A model generated the notes under the pieces. The model saw only the letters and a list, made by a program, of their open reading frames with translations. It did no database searches and had not been told where the DNA came from. From contig NZ_WOFH01000015.1 in assembly GCF_009733595.1 (NCBI RefSeq), forward strand, positions 175,746 to 239,745: a DNA stretch of 64,000 bases, in the 5' to 3' direction. Positions 9,923-19,500 of this stretch are shown one piece after another (within the stretch, counting starts at the first letter, position 1; the number at the start of each line of letters is the position of its first letter). This stretch comes from Actinomadura litoris (lineage in GTDB: Bacteria > Actinomycetota > Actinomycetes > Streptosporangiales > Streptosporangiaceae). The translations under genes and the position numbers were made by a program.

Positions 9923-12055
9923 GTGAGGGCGGTGGGGTTGCTGCCGCACCAGCGGGAGGCGGTCGGGAAGGCGGTGCGTGCGCTGGCGGGCGGCGGGCGG
10001 GCGCAGCTGCTGTCGCCGTGCGGGACGGGCAAGACCATCACCGCCTCAGCGGTGGATGAGGAGCTGGCCGCCGCTGGGCGGACGTTGGTGACCGTGCCGA
10101 CGCTGGAGTTGGCCGCCCAGACCCTGCGCGAATGGCGGAGCAAAGGCGGCCGGTCCCTGGGTACCGTCGTGGTGGCGTGCTCGGATCCGGCGGTGCTGAC
10201 CGGCCGTGAGGTCGAGCTGGACACGGCGGCGGTGGTCACCACCAGCCCGGAGCAGATCGCGGCCGCCGGCGCGGTGCCCGGCCGGGTCACGATGGTCTCC
10301 ACCTACGACAGCGCGCCCATGGTGGCCGCCGCGCACACAAATCACGATCTGCCCGCATGGGACCTGCTGGTGGTCGATGAGGCGCACCGGACCGTCGGCG
10401 CGCCCGGCCGCCCATGGAGCGTGGTGCACCACGACGCCCAGATCCCGGCGCTGCGGCGTCTCTATATGACCGCCACCCCGCGGATCTCGGGGACCTCTGA
10501 TTCCGACACCGTCGCGATGGACGACCACCAGGTGTTCGGGCCGGTGTGCTCCCGGATGAGTTTCGGCACCGCCATCAGCCGGGGGCTGCTGGCGGACTAC
10601 CGGCTGGTCGTGGCGGTGGTCACCAACCAGCAGGTGCTCGCGGCGGTCGATCCGGCGTCGGCGATCTTCTGGCAGGTCGGCCGGGCCGGTGTGCGGCCCG
10701 ACACCCTGGCGGTGCAGGTCGCGGTGCTGCGGGCGATGGGCGAGTTCGACATCCGCCGCGCGATCAGCTTCCACCCCCGCATCCAGGACGCGCGGATGTG
10801 GTCGATCGTGCTCCCGCAGGCCACCGGCCTGGTTCCCGAGGGGCCGCAGCAGGTGTGGACCGCGCATCTGGAGGCCGAGCACACCGGCGCCGAACGCCGC
10901 CGTGTGCTGGCCCGGCTGGGCAGGGCCGGGGACGAGGTGTGCCTGGTGGCCAACGCCCGGGTGCTCACCGAGGGCGTGGACGTGCCCGCCGTCGACGGTG
11001 TGGTGTTCACCTCCGCCAACGCCTCGCCGGTGGACACCGTCCAGGCCATCGGCCGTGCGCTGCGCACCGGCGGCGTCACCGGCAAGGTCGCCTCGATCAT
11101 CGTCCCGCTGCTGGTCGGCGACGGCGAGGACCCGCACCAGGCGGCGCTGCGCTCGGACTGGGCACCGGTATGGCGAGTGGTGCGGGCGCTGCGCGACCAC
11201 GACGAACGCCTGGAGACCGCTCTGACCGACCTGCGCCGCGGCCAAGGAGCCCGCGTGCCGGCGCCGGACGGCGAACCGGCCCGGGAACTGCCGCGCTGGT
11301 TCCAGGTGCGCGGCATCCCCGTCCCCCCCGATTTCGCGGACGCCATCACCGTCCGCGCGGTCGAGGCCACCACTCCCAAATGGGAGGTCTACTACGGCGC
11401 CCTCAAAGCCTTCCGCGACCGGCACGGCCACCTGGACCTACCCCGACATCACCAGGTGCGGGCCGGGGCCCTGGACCTGGACGTGGGCGACTTCGTCAGT
11501 TGGATGCGGACCTACAAACGGCGCGGCGAGCTCTCCCGTGAACGCGAGAAGCTCCTTGACGCGATCGGCATGGTCTGGAACGCCCAAGATCTCCGCTGGG
11601 AACGCAAGTACGCCCTCGCGGCCGCGTTCTACCGCGAACACGGCCACCTGCTCATCCCCGACAGCCATGTCGCCGCCGACCAGGACGGCAAAGAACACAA
11701 GCTCGGAAAATGGATCAGCGTACAGCGCCAATACTGGGCCGATGGCCGGATCCGCCCAGCCCGGAAGAACAAGCTCGACACGATCGGCATGATCTGGGAG
11801 GTTCAGGAACACCTTTGGGAGCAGGGCTACGACGAAGCTAAAGCTTTTGTCCGCCGCAACGGAAATCTGCAGGTCGGAATCGACTACCAGTCGCCGCGCA
11901 GCGGTTATCCGCTCGGGAAATGGCTCTACACCCAAAGCCGCCAGCTCACCGATGGGGTCCTTCCGCAGAAAAGGCGCCGCAGACTCGACGCCCTCGACCC
12001 CGGCTGGGCCCGCAGGCCGCCCCGACGACGCCCGGCCGGGAAGACGTCACGGTGA
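9923..12055 (+). CDS. DEAD/DEAH helicase with helicase-associated repeats
   Basis: A 710-residue superfamily 2 helicase. Motif I is CGTGKTI near residue 33, motif II DEAH (VVDEAHRT) near 152, motif III YMTATP near 182, and motif VI QAIGRALR near 375. The C-terminal third (residues ~475-700) holds three helicase-associated (HA) repeats of ~70 residues, each with the W...G.W/L...Q or similar pattern (for example LGKWISVQRQYW). HA helicases are common in actinobacteria; some lie near mobile or defence regions, and the repeats may bind nucleic acid. The start is GTG at 9923, close to the conserved N-terminal Q-like motif LPHQREAV. The stop overlaps the next gene by GTGA. Confidence 0.9.
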   Translation: MRAVGLLPHQREAVGKAVRALAGGGRAQLLSPCGTGKTITASAVDEELAAAGRTLVTVPTLELAAQTLREWRSKGGRSLGTVVVACSDPAVLTGREVELDTAAVVTTSPEQIAAAGAVPGRVTMVSTYDSAPMVAAAHTNHDLPAWDLLVVDEAHRTVGAPGRPWSVVHHDAQIPALRRLYMTATPRISGTSDSDTVAMDDHQVFGPVCSRMSFGTAISRGLLADYRLVVAVVTNQQVLAAVDPASAIFWQVGRAGVRPDTLAVQVAVLRAMGEFDIRRAISFHPRIQDARMWSIVLPQATGLVPEGPQQVWTAHLEAEHTGAERRRVLARLGRAGDEVCLVANARVLTEGVDVPAVDGVVFTSANASPVDTVQAIGRALRTGGVTGKVASIIVPLLVGDGEDPHQAALRSDWAPVWRVVRALRDHDERLETALTDLRRGQGARVPAPDGEPARELPRWFQVRGIPVPPDFADAITVRAVEATTPKWEVYYGALKAFRDRHGHLDLPRHHQVRAGALDLDVGDFVSWMRTYKRRGELSREREKLLDAIGMVWNAQDLRWERKYALAAAFYREHGHLLIPDSHVAADQDGKEHKLGKWISVQRQYWADGRIRPARKNKLDTIGMIWEVQEHLWEQGYDEAKAFVRRNGNLQVGIDYQSPRSGYPLGKWLYTQSRQLTDGVLPQKRRRRLDALDPGWARRPPRRRPAGKTSR

Positions 12056-13026
12056 GCGGCCACGCCACCCACGAGCACGGCCGCGCCGCGATCCGCGCCG
12101 CCCTCAGGCGCCCGGATCTGGCTCCCGCCCCCGCCCCGCCGACCGTCGATCGCATCTGGGCCTACATCGAGGCGAACTTCGCTGCACCGATCGGGGTAGG
12201 CGACATCGCCGCAGGTGCGGGGCTGGGAGTCCGGCAGCTCCAGATCACCTGCAAGGCGCACTTCGGCCTGTCCCCGCTGCAACTGCTACGTGAGGTGCGG
12301 CTGCAACTCGCCCACCACCTGCTGGCCCACCGCAAGCGCGCGCCCAGCACCGGGGCCATCACCCAGGTCGCCGAGTCCGTCGGCTACACCGACCTGACCC
12401 GGTTCGGGCTGCACTACCGGCGCCGGTTCGGCGAACCCCCCTCCCAGACGCTGAGGGCTCTGGTCCCCTCGCCCGCCCGGACGGCGCCGCGGCGGGTGGC
12501 GATGGACCGCTACCGGACGGCCGCCGGATTGCTCGCGGCGCCGGTCCCCCCACCCAACGGTTGCCAGTCGCCCGCACCCGAGCGGGAGTGGGACCGGCTC
12601 GACACCGAGTTCACGCAGGTGCGTGCCGACGCCGAGTTGGGCGCGCTGTTCGAGCTGCCCGCCGGGACCGAGCTGCTGCGCCGCCGTTTCGTCTCCCACA
12701 CCGGCGGCGAGGCACAGCAGATCGCGGTCAGCTTCCTGCCGTGGTCCCTGGTCTCGGGCACTCCCGTCGCCGATCCGGCGTGCGAGCCGCGGCCGGGCGG
12801 AACGCTCGCGCAGCTCACCCACCTCGGGCACCCGCCGACCCGGGTGCAGGAGACCGTCCGCTCCCGCATGCCCACCCTGTTGGAGGCTCAGACGCTGCGG
12901 CTGCCCGGCGGCGTCCCGGTCCTGGCGGTCACGCGGCGGATGATCTCCCACGGCGCCGCAGTGGAGGTGTGCGACCGCGTGCTGCCCGCCGACCGCGTCG
13001 TCCTGGACTACTCCATCGACCTCTGA
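12052..13026 (+). CDS. AraC-type HTH fused to a UTRA ligand domain
   Basis: A 324-residue regulator. Residues ~25-128 form an AraC/XylS double HTH: the pattern DRIWAYIEANFAAPIGV, LGVRQLQITCKAHFG and SVGYTDLTRFGLHYRRRFG is diagnostic. Residues ~185-320 match the UTRA domain of GntR/HutC regulators (FELPAGTELLRRRF, SFLPWSLV, RVLPADRVVLDYSIDL). AraC proteins normally carry a cupin sensor and UTRA domains normally follow a GntR HTH, so this is an unusual pairing. It is co-translated with the helicase (GTGA overlap), which could make it a regulator of that gene or of the TPR gene downstream. The ligand is unknown. Confidence 0.82.
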   Translation: MSGHATHEHGRAAIRAALRRPDLAPAPAPPTVDRIWAYIEANFAAPIGVGDIAAGAGLGVRQLQITCKAHFGLSPLQLLREVRLQLAHHLLAHRKRAPSTGAITQVAESVGYTDLTRFGLHYRRRFGEPPSQTLRALVPSPARTAPRRVAMDRYRTAAGLLAAPVPPPNGCQSPAPEREWDRLDTEFTQVRADAELGALFELPAGTELLRRRFVSHTGGEAQQIAVSFLPWSLVSGTPVADPACEPRPGGTLAQLTHLGHPPTRVQETVRSRMPTLLEAQTLRLPGGVPVLAVTRRMISHGAAVEVCDRVLPADRVVLDYSIDL

Positions 13027-13094
13027 CGTCCCGCCTCCGGCCCCGCCCGGGGCGCCGGAGTGAACCGCCCCAACCAGAAGGGATCCCCGTCTTC

Positions 13095-14468
13095 GTGACC
13101 GCACCCATCGAGCCCGCACCCCAGGACCGCTACACCACCCTGAGCGCCCCCGAGCAGCGCGCCTACCGGCTGCTCCCCCTGGTCCCCGGCCCCTACCTCA
13201 CCCCCGCTGCGGCCGGTGCCGCGCTGCGCACCGGCCCCGCCACCACCGACCGGCTGCTCGACGCGCTCCACCAGGCCGCGCTGCTGGACCGGCTGCCCGG
13301 CGGCGAGCCTGAGGTCCGGTGGCGGATGCCCGAAGACGTCGCCGAGCACGCCGCCTCCCTCCCCGACCCCGACGGACCGGACCCGGACGGGCCGGACGGG
13401 CCGCTCGCCGTGCTCGCACGCACTGTCCGCTCCCGGCTGGTGCGGGCCGCGCGGCTGGACCGCGTGATCGCCCCCGGCCGCCGCCGCTACGCCCCCGCAT
13501 TCGGAGCGGAGGCCGACCCCCGCGCCGACGTCGACTCCGACATCGGCGCGGGTGACGAGCGGCGCGCGGTCCGGCGCGTCCAGCAGATCCTCCAGGAGCT
13601 GCTCGCCGACCAGGCGGCCGCGTCCGCGGCCGGGCTGCACCACCTGGCCTGGCAACATGGCGACGTGCTGTGGGGGTTCCTGCGGCTCACCAAGCCCTAC
13701 GCGGAGTGGGGCCGCGTCTGCGAGATCGCGTTGGACTCGGCCGGGCGGTGCGGTGACCCGGGCGCCCTGGCCCGCATCCACCTGCTCGCGGGCCTGCGCG
13801 CGCGCCGCGCCGGAGACCTCGCCGGAGCCTTGGACCACCACCAGGCCGCCGTCCGCGCCGCACGGCGGGCCGGTGACGGCCTGACGGAAGCCGCCTGCGC
13901 CGAGCACCACGGCGCCACCCTGATCGAGATGGGCGAGCACGACCAGGCGTTGCGGATCCTCACCGAGGGCTGGGAGCTGTACCGGGTACTGCCGCCGCAC
14001 CCGCGCGGGAAGGCCCTGCTCCAACGCCAGCTCGGCATCGCCCACAGCCTGGCCGACCAGCACGACCAGGCCGACCAGCACTTCGCCGCCGCCCAGCAGA
14101 CCTTCACCGGACTCGGCGAGCCCTACCTGCTGGCCCGGCTATCGACCAACCGGGCCGAGACCGCCCTCCGGGTCGGCGCACCCGACCGGGCGCTGGCGCA
14201 CCTGAACCGCGCCGCCGAACACCTCCCCCACCGCACCGGGTCCGACGCCGCCTACCTGGAGGTCCTGCGGGCCACCGCCGAAGCCGACGCAGGCGACCCG
14301 GACACCGCCCGCCAGACCCTGGACCGCGCCCGGCACCTGTCCGAGGGTCTGCCCGAGAGGCACCCGACCATCGCCCTGGGACGCCAGTTGGCTGATCGGC
14401 TCCGCGTCGCCCCTGAAAGCCAGTCGTCGCAGGACCCGGCCGATCGCAACCCCCGCCACCGGCGATGA
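13095..14468 (+). CDS. TPR-repeat protein
   Basis: A 457-residue protein. Residues ~15-75 look like a winged helix (LTPAAAGAALRTGPATTDRLLDAL), and residues ~170-440 form at least five tetratricopeptide-type helical pairs (AGDLAGALDHHQAAVRAARR, MGEHDQALRILTEGWEL, ADQHDQADQHFAAAQQTF, and others). The layout matches actinobacterial regulatory TPR proteins that read out a small molecule or peptide. The GTG start has AGAAGGGA ~13 nt upstream. It lies 68 nt after the AraC-UTRA gene and is probably in the same operon. A strong hairpin follows the stop. Confidence 0.72.
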   Translation: MTAPIEPAPQDRYTTLSAPEQRAYRLLPLVPGPYLTPAAAGAALRTGPATTDRLLDALHQAALLDRLPGGEPEVRWRMPEDVAEHAASLPDPDGPDPDGPDGPLAVLARTVRSRLVRAARLDRVIAPGRRRYAPAFGAEADPRADVDSDIGAGDERRAVRRVQQILQELLADQAAASAAGLHHLAWQHGDVLWGFLRLTKPYAEWGRVCEIALDSAGRCGDPGALARIHLLAGLRARRAGDLAGALDHHQAAVRAARRAGDGLTEAACAEHHGATLIEMGEHDQALRILTEGWELYRVLPPHPRGKALLQRQLGIAHSLADQHDQADQHFAAAQQTFTGLGEPYLLARLSTNRAETALRVGAPDRALAHLNRAAEHLPHRTGSDAAYLEVLRATAEADAGDPDTARQTLDRARHLSEGLPERHPTIALGRQLADRLRVAPESQSSQDPADRNPRHRR

Positions 14469-14480
14469 TCCATGAGCCAG

Positions 14481-14515
14481 GAGGGGCCTCCCACCTTCGG
14501 GAGGGCGGCCCCCTC
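14481..14515 (+). terminator. GC-rich hairpin after the TPR gene
   Basis: A nested inverted repeat: the inner stem is CCTCCC/GGGAGG around ACCTTC, and the outer arms are GAGGGGC and GCCCCCTC. There is no T-run, as is usual for actinobacterial terminators. It lies 13 nt after the stop codon. Confidence 0.6.
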
Positions 14516-14796
14516 CCCTGCCGGCGCGGCCAATCGTCGCCCTCGGGAGACCCGGCGGCGCCCTGAGCTCGGCCGTCGGTGCCACTCTGTGTGGCCGCCC
14601 GAGTTCCAGGGTCACCTCCGGCGGCCGCTGATCCGGCTGGCGGCCTCGTGATCTATCGAGTCCAGTTGCCTCCTCCCCGGGACCCGCCCCGCAGCCAGGG
14701 GCTTCGGAGAGGTGGGGCTGTACCGCCCGAGACCGCACCGCGGCATGTCACAGGCCGCATGTCGGGACGACCGCTGCCCTCTGCCCGACGCGGTCG

Positions 14797-15906
14797 TTAG
14801 AACCGAGTGGTGGCGTCGGTCTTGGCTACCTTGCGCACTTGCTCGGCTGAAACTCCCTCGCTTCCGCGCAGGTCCGCGCCACGCAGGTCCGCGTCGTTCA
14901 GGATGGCGCCGCGCAGGTCCGCGCCGCGCAGGTCCGCGTCGTTCAGGATGGCGCCGCGCAGGTCCGCGCCGTTCAGGTTTGCACTGCGCAGGTAAGCACC
15001 GATCAGGTGAGCACCGAACAGGTCCGCGTCGCGTAGCTCCGCGCCGCCCAGGTCCGCGAGGTCCAGGGTCGCGCCGCGCAGCTTCGCGGCGTACAGGTTC
15101 GCGCCGGGCAGCCTAGCGTTGTACAGAGACGCGCGAGTCAGGTCCGCGCGGGTCAGGTCCGCGCCGCCTAGATTCGCTCCGATCACTCTTCCGAGGTCAT
15201 CGGATTCCTTCGGGAATCGGGCGTTCGGGACGCGGACGTTGTGCAGGTCGAGTTCTGCCGAGCTGGGTGGATCGGCAGTGCGGCGAGCTAGGACGATGAG
15301 CGCCGCGTCGACGTCAGTGTCGGGCTCCCTCGGGAGCTTTGAGGTCTTAGTGCTGGGACCTGGGTCGTGTTCGCGAACGAATGCGGCCAAGACGTCGCGG
15401 ATGGTGAGGCGGTCGCGGGGCGAATCTGCGGCGATGCGTTCCAGGGCGTAGATGGCGCCGGTGCGGACCTCTCGCTTGGACGAGCCGAGCTGTTCGACGG
15501 CTTTGGTGTAGCGGTCGGTGACTTGTCCTTGCCGGGTGGTGTCCAGGGTGCGGGCGGTGTAGAGCAGCCCGGCCGCGGTGAACACCACACCGACGATCAC
15601 CACCAGGCCGGTGACCGACTGCATCAGCGCCGAGCGGGCGTGGTTGACCGCCTCGACCCGCTCGGCCGGCGACAGCGTGCTGCGTTCGGCCGCGGTCAGT
15701 TCGGTACGTTCTCCCGACAGCCGCCGCGCCGCCGGACCCAGCAGCCCCCACATCGCCAGGGCCGCGGCACCGGTCACCGCGCCCCCGCCCAGCAGCCACC
15801 GCGCCGTGTCCGAGGGCGCCCACACCAGCGCGCCCCACAAGGCCGCGAGCACCCCCAGCGCCAGTAATGCCGCCACCACATCTGCCGTCTTCGGTCGCTG
15901 CATCAT
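14797..15906 (-). CDS. Membrane-anchored pentapeptide-repeat protein
   Basis: A 369-residue protein. The N-terminus has two membrane helices (residues ~10-30 and ~38-58) and a third near 98-118. A conserved linker, TLDTTRQGQVTDRYTKAVEQ (residues ~120-139), and a helical segment, GAIYALERIA, follow. The C-terminal ~150 residues are pentapeptide repeats of the A(D/N)LxG type, expected to form a right-handed quadrilateral beta-helix in the cytosol. The DNA near 14870-14957 contains a duplicated ~45-bp unit, so the repeat is still evolving by duplication. The gene is transcribed towards the TPR gene (convergent). The function of this membrane family is unknown. Confidence 0.85.
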   Translation of the reverse strand: MMQRPKTADVVAALLALGVLAALWGALVWAPSDTARWLLGGGAVTGAAALAMWGLLGPAARRLSGERTELTAAERSTLSPAERVEAVNHARSALMQSVTGLVVIVGVVFTAAGLLYTARTLDTTRQGQVTDRYTKAVEQLGSSKREVRTGAIYALERIAADSPRDRLTIRDVLAAFVREHDPGPSTKTSKLPREPDTDVDAALIVLARRTADPPSSAELDLHNVRVPNARFPKESDDLGRVIGANLGGADLTRADLTRASLYNARLPGANLYAAKLRGATLDLADLGGAELRDADLFGAHLIGAYLRSANLNGADLRGAILNDADLRGADLRGAILNDADLRGADLRGSEGVSAEQVRKVAKTDATTRF

Positions 15907-16149
15907 CGTCCCTCGTGCCCGGCATCACCCGTGTTCTCGCCAATTAGACCCCTCCGCCAGTTCCAGCGGTTCACCCTCAAGCGGCCCGTGATGCCTCCGT
16001 TAGCCGCAGCCCAGGACGATCACCCCTCAAAGCACTGCTGCCGCGAAACGATCTGATGCTTTCCGGCGGCCGTTGGGCCCTCACCGCACGGTTCACCAGA
16101 ACCGCTTGCCCGGAGCTGGCTGCGATGATGAACACGACGCCGTGGGTGT

Positions 16150-16332
16150 TCAGTGGTAGGCGGCCACGGCGGCGAAGTACAAACCGAGCGCGGTGGCGGC
16201 CGCGCCGGCGCCGGTGAGGACCGCGTGGGCGGTGCCGGCGCCGGTGCGGCGGGCGGTGAAAGCTGCGGCGGTGGCCAGGTGCAGGGCGATCGACAGGGCC
16301 AGCAGCAGGGACAGGATCTGGACCGGGTTCAT
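16150..16332 (-). CDS. Small two-helix membrane protein
   Basis: A 60-residue protein made almost wholly of two hydrophobic helices (residues ~5-25 and ~35-58) joined by a short basic, Gly-rich turn (ARRTGAGTA). A GGGAGACC ribosome-binding sequence lies ~8 nt upstream of the ATG. Small proteins of this shape are common in actinobacteria. No function is known, and it is divergent from the large NTPase gene. Confidence 0.55.
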   Translation of the reverse strand: MNPVQILSLLLALSIALHLATAAAFTARRTGAGTAHAVLTGAGAAATALGLYFAAVAAYH

Positions 16333-16380
16333 CAGGTCTCCCCTCGTGTGGTGCCCGACCCCCGGCGGGCGGGGGCGCTG

Positions 16381-16464
16381 ATGGGGACGAGGTTTGCTGT
16401 CCAGTGGGGTGTCCTGCTGCGGTCAGGTGGCGGGGTGGACACCTTCCCTGAGGGCGGCTGGTGA
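16381..16464 (+). promoter_or_regulatory. Duplicated upstream segment of the HTH-NTPase gene (copy 1)
   Basis: An 84-nt segment, 100 nt before the NTPase start, that is clearly similar to 24313-24396 in front of the second copy. Both contain an exact 27-codon ATG-to-TGA frame, but most differences change residues. It could be a conserved promoter/leader or a short leader peptide. Confidence 0.5.
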
Positions 16465-16564
16465 CAGGCTTGGGGTGGCACCACGGCAGCGGGTCACCGG
16501 GCGGGTGTCCGGTAGGTGTCTGGACGGTCCTGCTCGGGCGGGCCGGGCTCGGACAAGGAGTGGA

Positions 16565-19500
16565 ATGGCGGCTGCGGATCTAAAACCGGATCGACATTCA
16601 CGCCTGAGCGCGCTGCTGGGCGAGTTGGCGGAGTTTCGCACCCTCGCCTTGGAGGGGGAGCCGTCGGACCGGGCTCTGGCCAGGGTCGCCGGGGTCAGCC
16701 CGACCACCGTGGGCACGTGGCTGCGCGGCGGCGCCTTCCCCCAGCAGATCGACCCTGTCATCACGATCGTGGAAGCGGTCCGGGCGCACGCTCACCGGAC
16801 CGGGCGGGCCGGTAAGGCAACCGGGCTCTGGGACCTCCAGCGGTGGCGCGAAGCGCACTTCGCCGAGGCCCAGCGGCGCGCCGGGGCCACCGGCCAGGCC
16901 GTGCAGGCGGCGCAGGCGCAGGCGGTGGTGGAGGCGGCGCGGCCGGGTACGCCGCTGGAACAGGTGACCGATCCGTTCGCGGTGGAGGTGCACCGGCCGA
17001 TCACCGTCGACGGCGCCACCACCGGGCTGCTTCCGCCCTATGTGCGGCGCGAGCACGACGAGCGGCTGGACCGGGTGGTCGCCCGGGTGCTGGACGGTGC
17101 CAGTGCGGTGACGGTGCTGGTGGCCGGGTCGTCGGCGGGCAAGACCCGCGCATGCTGGGAGGCGTTGAAGCCGCTGCGGCGGGCGGGCGGGTGGCGGTTG
17201 TGGCACCCCTATGACCCGACCCGGCCCGAGGCGGCGCTGCAGGAGCTGGACCGGGTCGGACCACGCACCGTGGTGTGGTTGAACGAGACCCAGGACTACC
17301 TGGGCGGCGAGGCCGGAGAACGGGTCGCGGCCAAGCTCCGCGCCCTGCTGACCGATGCCTCCCGGGGGCCGGTGCTGGTGCTGGGCACCCTGTGGCCCGA
17401 ACACCACGCCGCCCTTACTGGCCGTCCCGGGTCGCAGGTGCGGCAGGTACTGGGCGGCGCGGTCATCGGGGTGCCCGGCACCTTCACCGGCATCGACCTG
17501 GCCGCCTTGGGGCAGACCGCCAGTACTGACCGACGGCTGGCCGAGGCGATCGAGCACGCTGAGGACGGCCATGTCACCCAGTACCTGGCGGGTGGGCCGG
17601 AACTGCTGGAGCGGCTCGCCACCGCCGACCCGGCGGCCAAGGCGGTCATGTGGGCGGCGATGGACGCCCGCCGCCTGGGCCACCGCAACGCCCTACCCCT
17701 GCCCCTACTGGAGCAGGCCGCACCGGCCTACCTCACCGACCTGCAGCACGACCAGCTCGGCGAAGACTGGCTCGAACAAGCCCTGGCCTACACCTCCCGC
17801 CCCTGCAAAGGCGCCCGGGGGCCGCTCACCCGGATCCGCCCCCGCCCCTCCCGCACCGCCCCTTCCCGCCGCGCACGCGACCGCCATTCCAATCCGGACG
17901 AAGACCACGGGAACGTGCCGGTGTACCGGCTGGCCGACTACCTCGACCAGCATGCTCGCGACACCCGCGCCGACCAGATCCCGCCCATCGGCTTCTGGGT
18001 CGCCGCAGCCGCCCACGCCCACCCCGGCGACCAGCACACACTCGGGCACGCCGCTCGGGCCCGCGGCCTGTACCGCGACGCCGCCCAACTCCACAAGAAC
18101 GCCACCACCCACGGCAACCCCCACGCGGCAGCCGCGCTCGTGGACCACCTGCACGCGGTGCACCCGGCCGACCACCGCCCCGCCGACTACGCCCTCGCGC
18201 ACCTCGCCTTCGACGACCCGGGCGCCGTCGACCGCCTTCTGTACCGATTGCGGGAGATCGGGGCGCAGGAGCAGGTGGCGGCGCTGGCCGACCTGATCGT
18301 CGCGCACGCCGCCATCGACGACCCGGACGGCGTCGCCACATTCTTAGACTCGCTGCAGAGGGCCAGGGTGGAGGAGCAGGTGGCGGCGCTGGCCGACCGA
18401 GCCGCCGCGCACACCGCCCTCGACGACCCGGGCGCCGTCGACCGCCTTCTGTACCGATTGCGGGAGATCGGGGCGCAGGAGCAGGTGGCGGCGCTGGCCG
18501 ACCGGGTCGTCGCGCACGCCGCCATCGCCGGCCCGGGCGCCGTCGCCAGCTTGCTGGACCGGTTGCGGCTGGTCGGCGCGCAGGAGCAGGCGGTGGCGCT
18601 GGCCGACCTGATCGTCGCGCACGCCGCCCTTGACGACCCGCACGAGGTCGCTCACCTGCTGCGTCGGTTGCGGTGGATCGGAGCGGACGAGCAGGTGGTG
18701 GCGCTGATGGGCCGCGACCCCGCCGCACACGTTGCGCTCGGCGACTCAGACGCCGTTGCCCACCTGCTGGTCGGCTTATGGGAGATCGGAGCGCAGGAGC
18801 AGGTGGCCGCGCTGGTGGCTCGTGACCCCGCCGCGCACGTCGCACTGGAGAACTCGGCCGCCATCACGTTCATGCTGAGCCAGCTTCGGACGGTCGGGGC
18901 CGATGGGCAGGTGGTCGCACTCGCCGACCGGGTCCTCGCGCACACCGCCGTGGACAACCCGTCCGCCGTCGCGTCCCTGCTAAAGGGGTTGTGGAATGTC
19001 GGCGCGCACGGGCAGATTGCCGCGCTGCTGGCCCGCTCCCCCGCCACACACGTCGCCTTGGACGACCCGATCGCCATCGGCTTCCTGCTGCACATGCTGC
19101 AGGTGGTCAGGGCGGATGAGCAGCTGGTCGCGCTGGCCGACCGGGCCGTCGCGCACACCGCCCTCGACAACCCCTCCGCCGTCCCTGCGTTGCTGGGCCG
19201 GTTGTGGAAGGCCGGGGCGCAGGGGCAGGCGGTCGCGCTGGCCGACCGTGCCGCCCCACGCGTCGCCGTCAACAACCCCTACAGTGTCGCCGACCTGCTG
19301 GGCCAGCTGTGGCAGATCGGCGCCCACGAGCAGATGGCCGCACTGGCCGATCGGGGCCTCGCGTGCACCGCCCTCCACTACCCGCGCAGCATCACCGACG
19401 TGCTGGACCGGTTGCGGCAGATCAGCGCGGACGGGGAGGTGACCGTGCTGGTGGCCGACCGGGTCGCCGCGAACCTCGCTGTCGAGGACCCGGACGGCGT

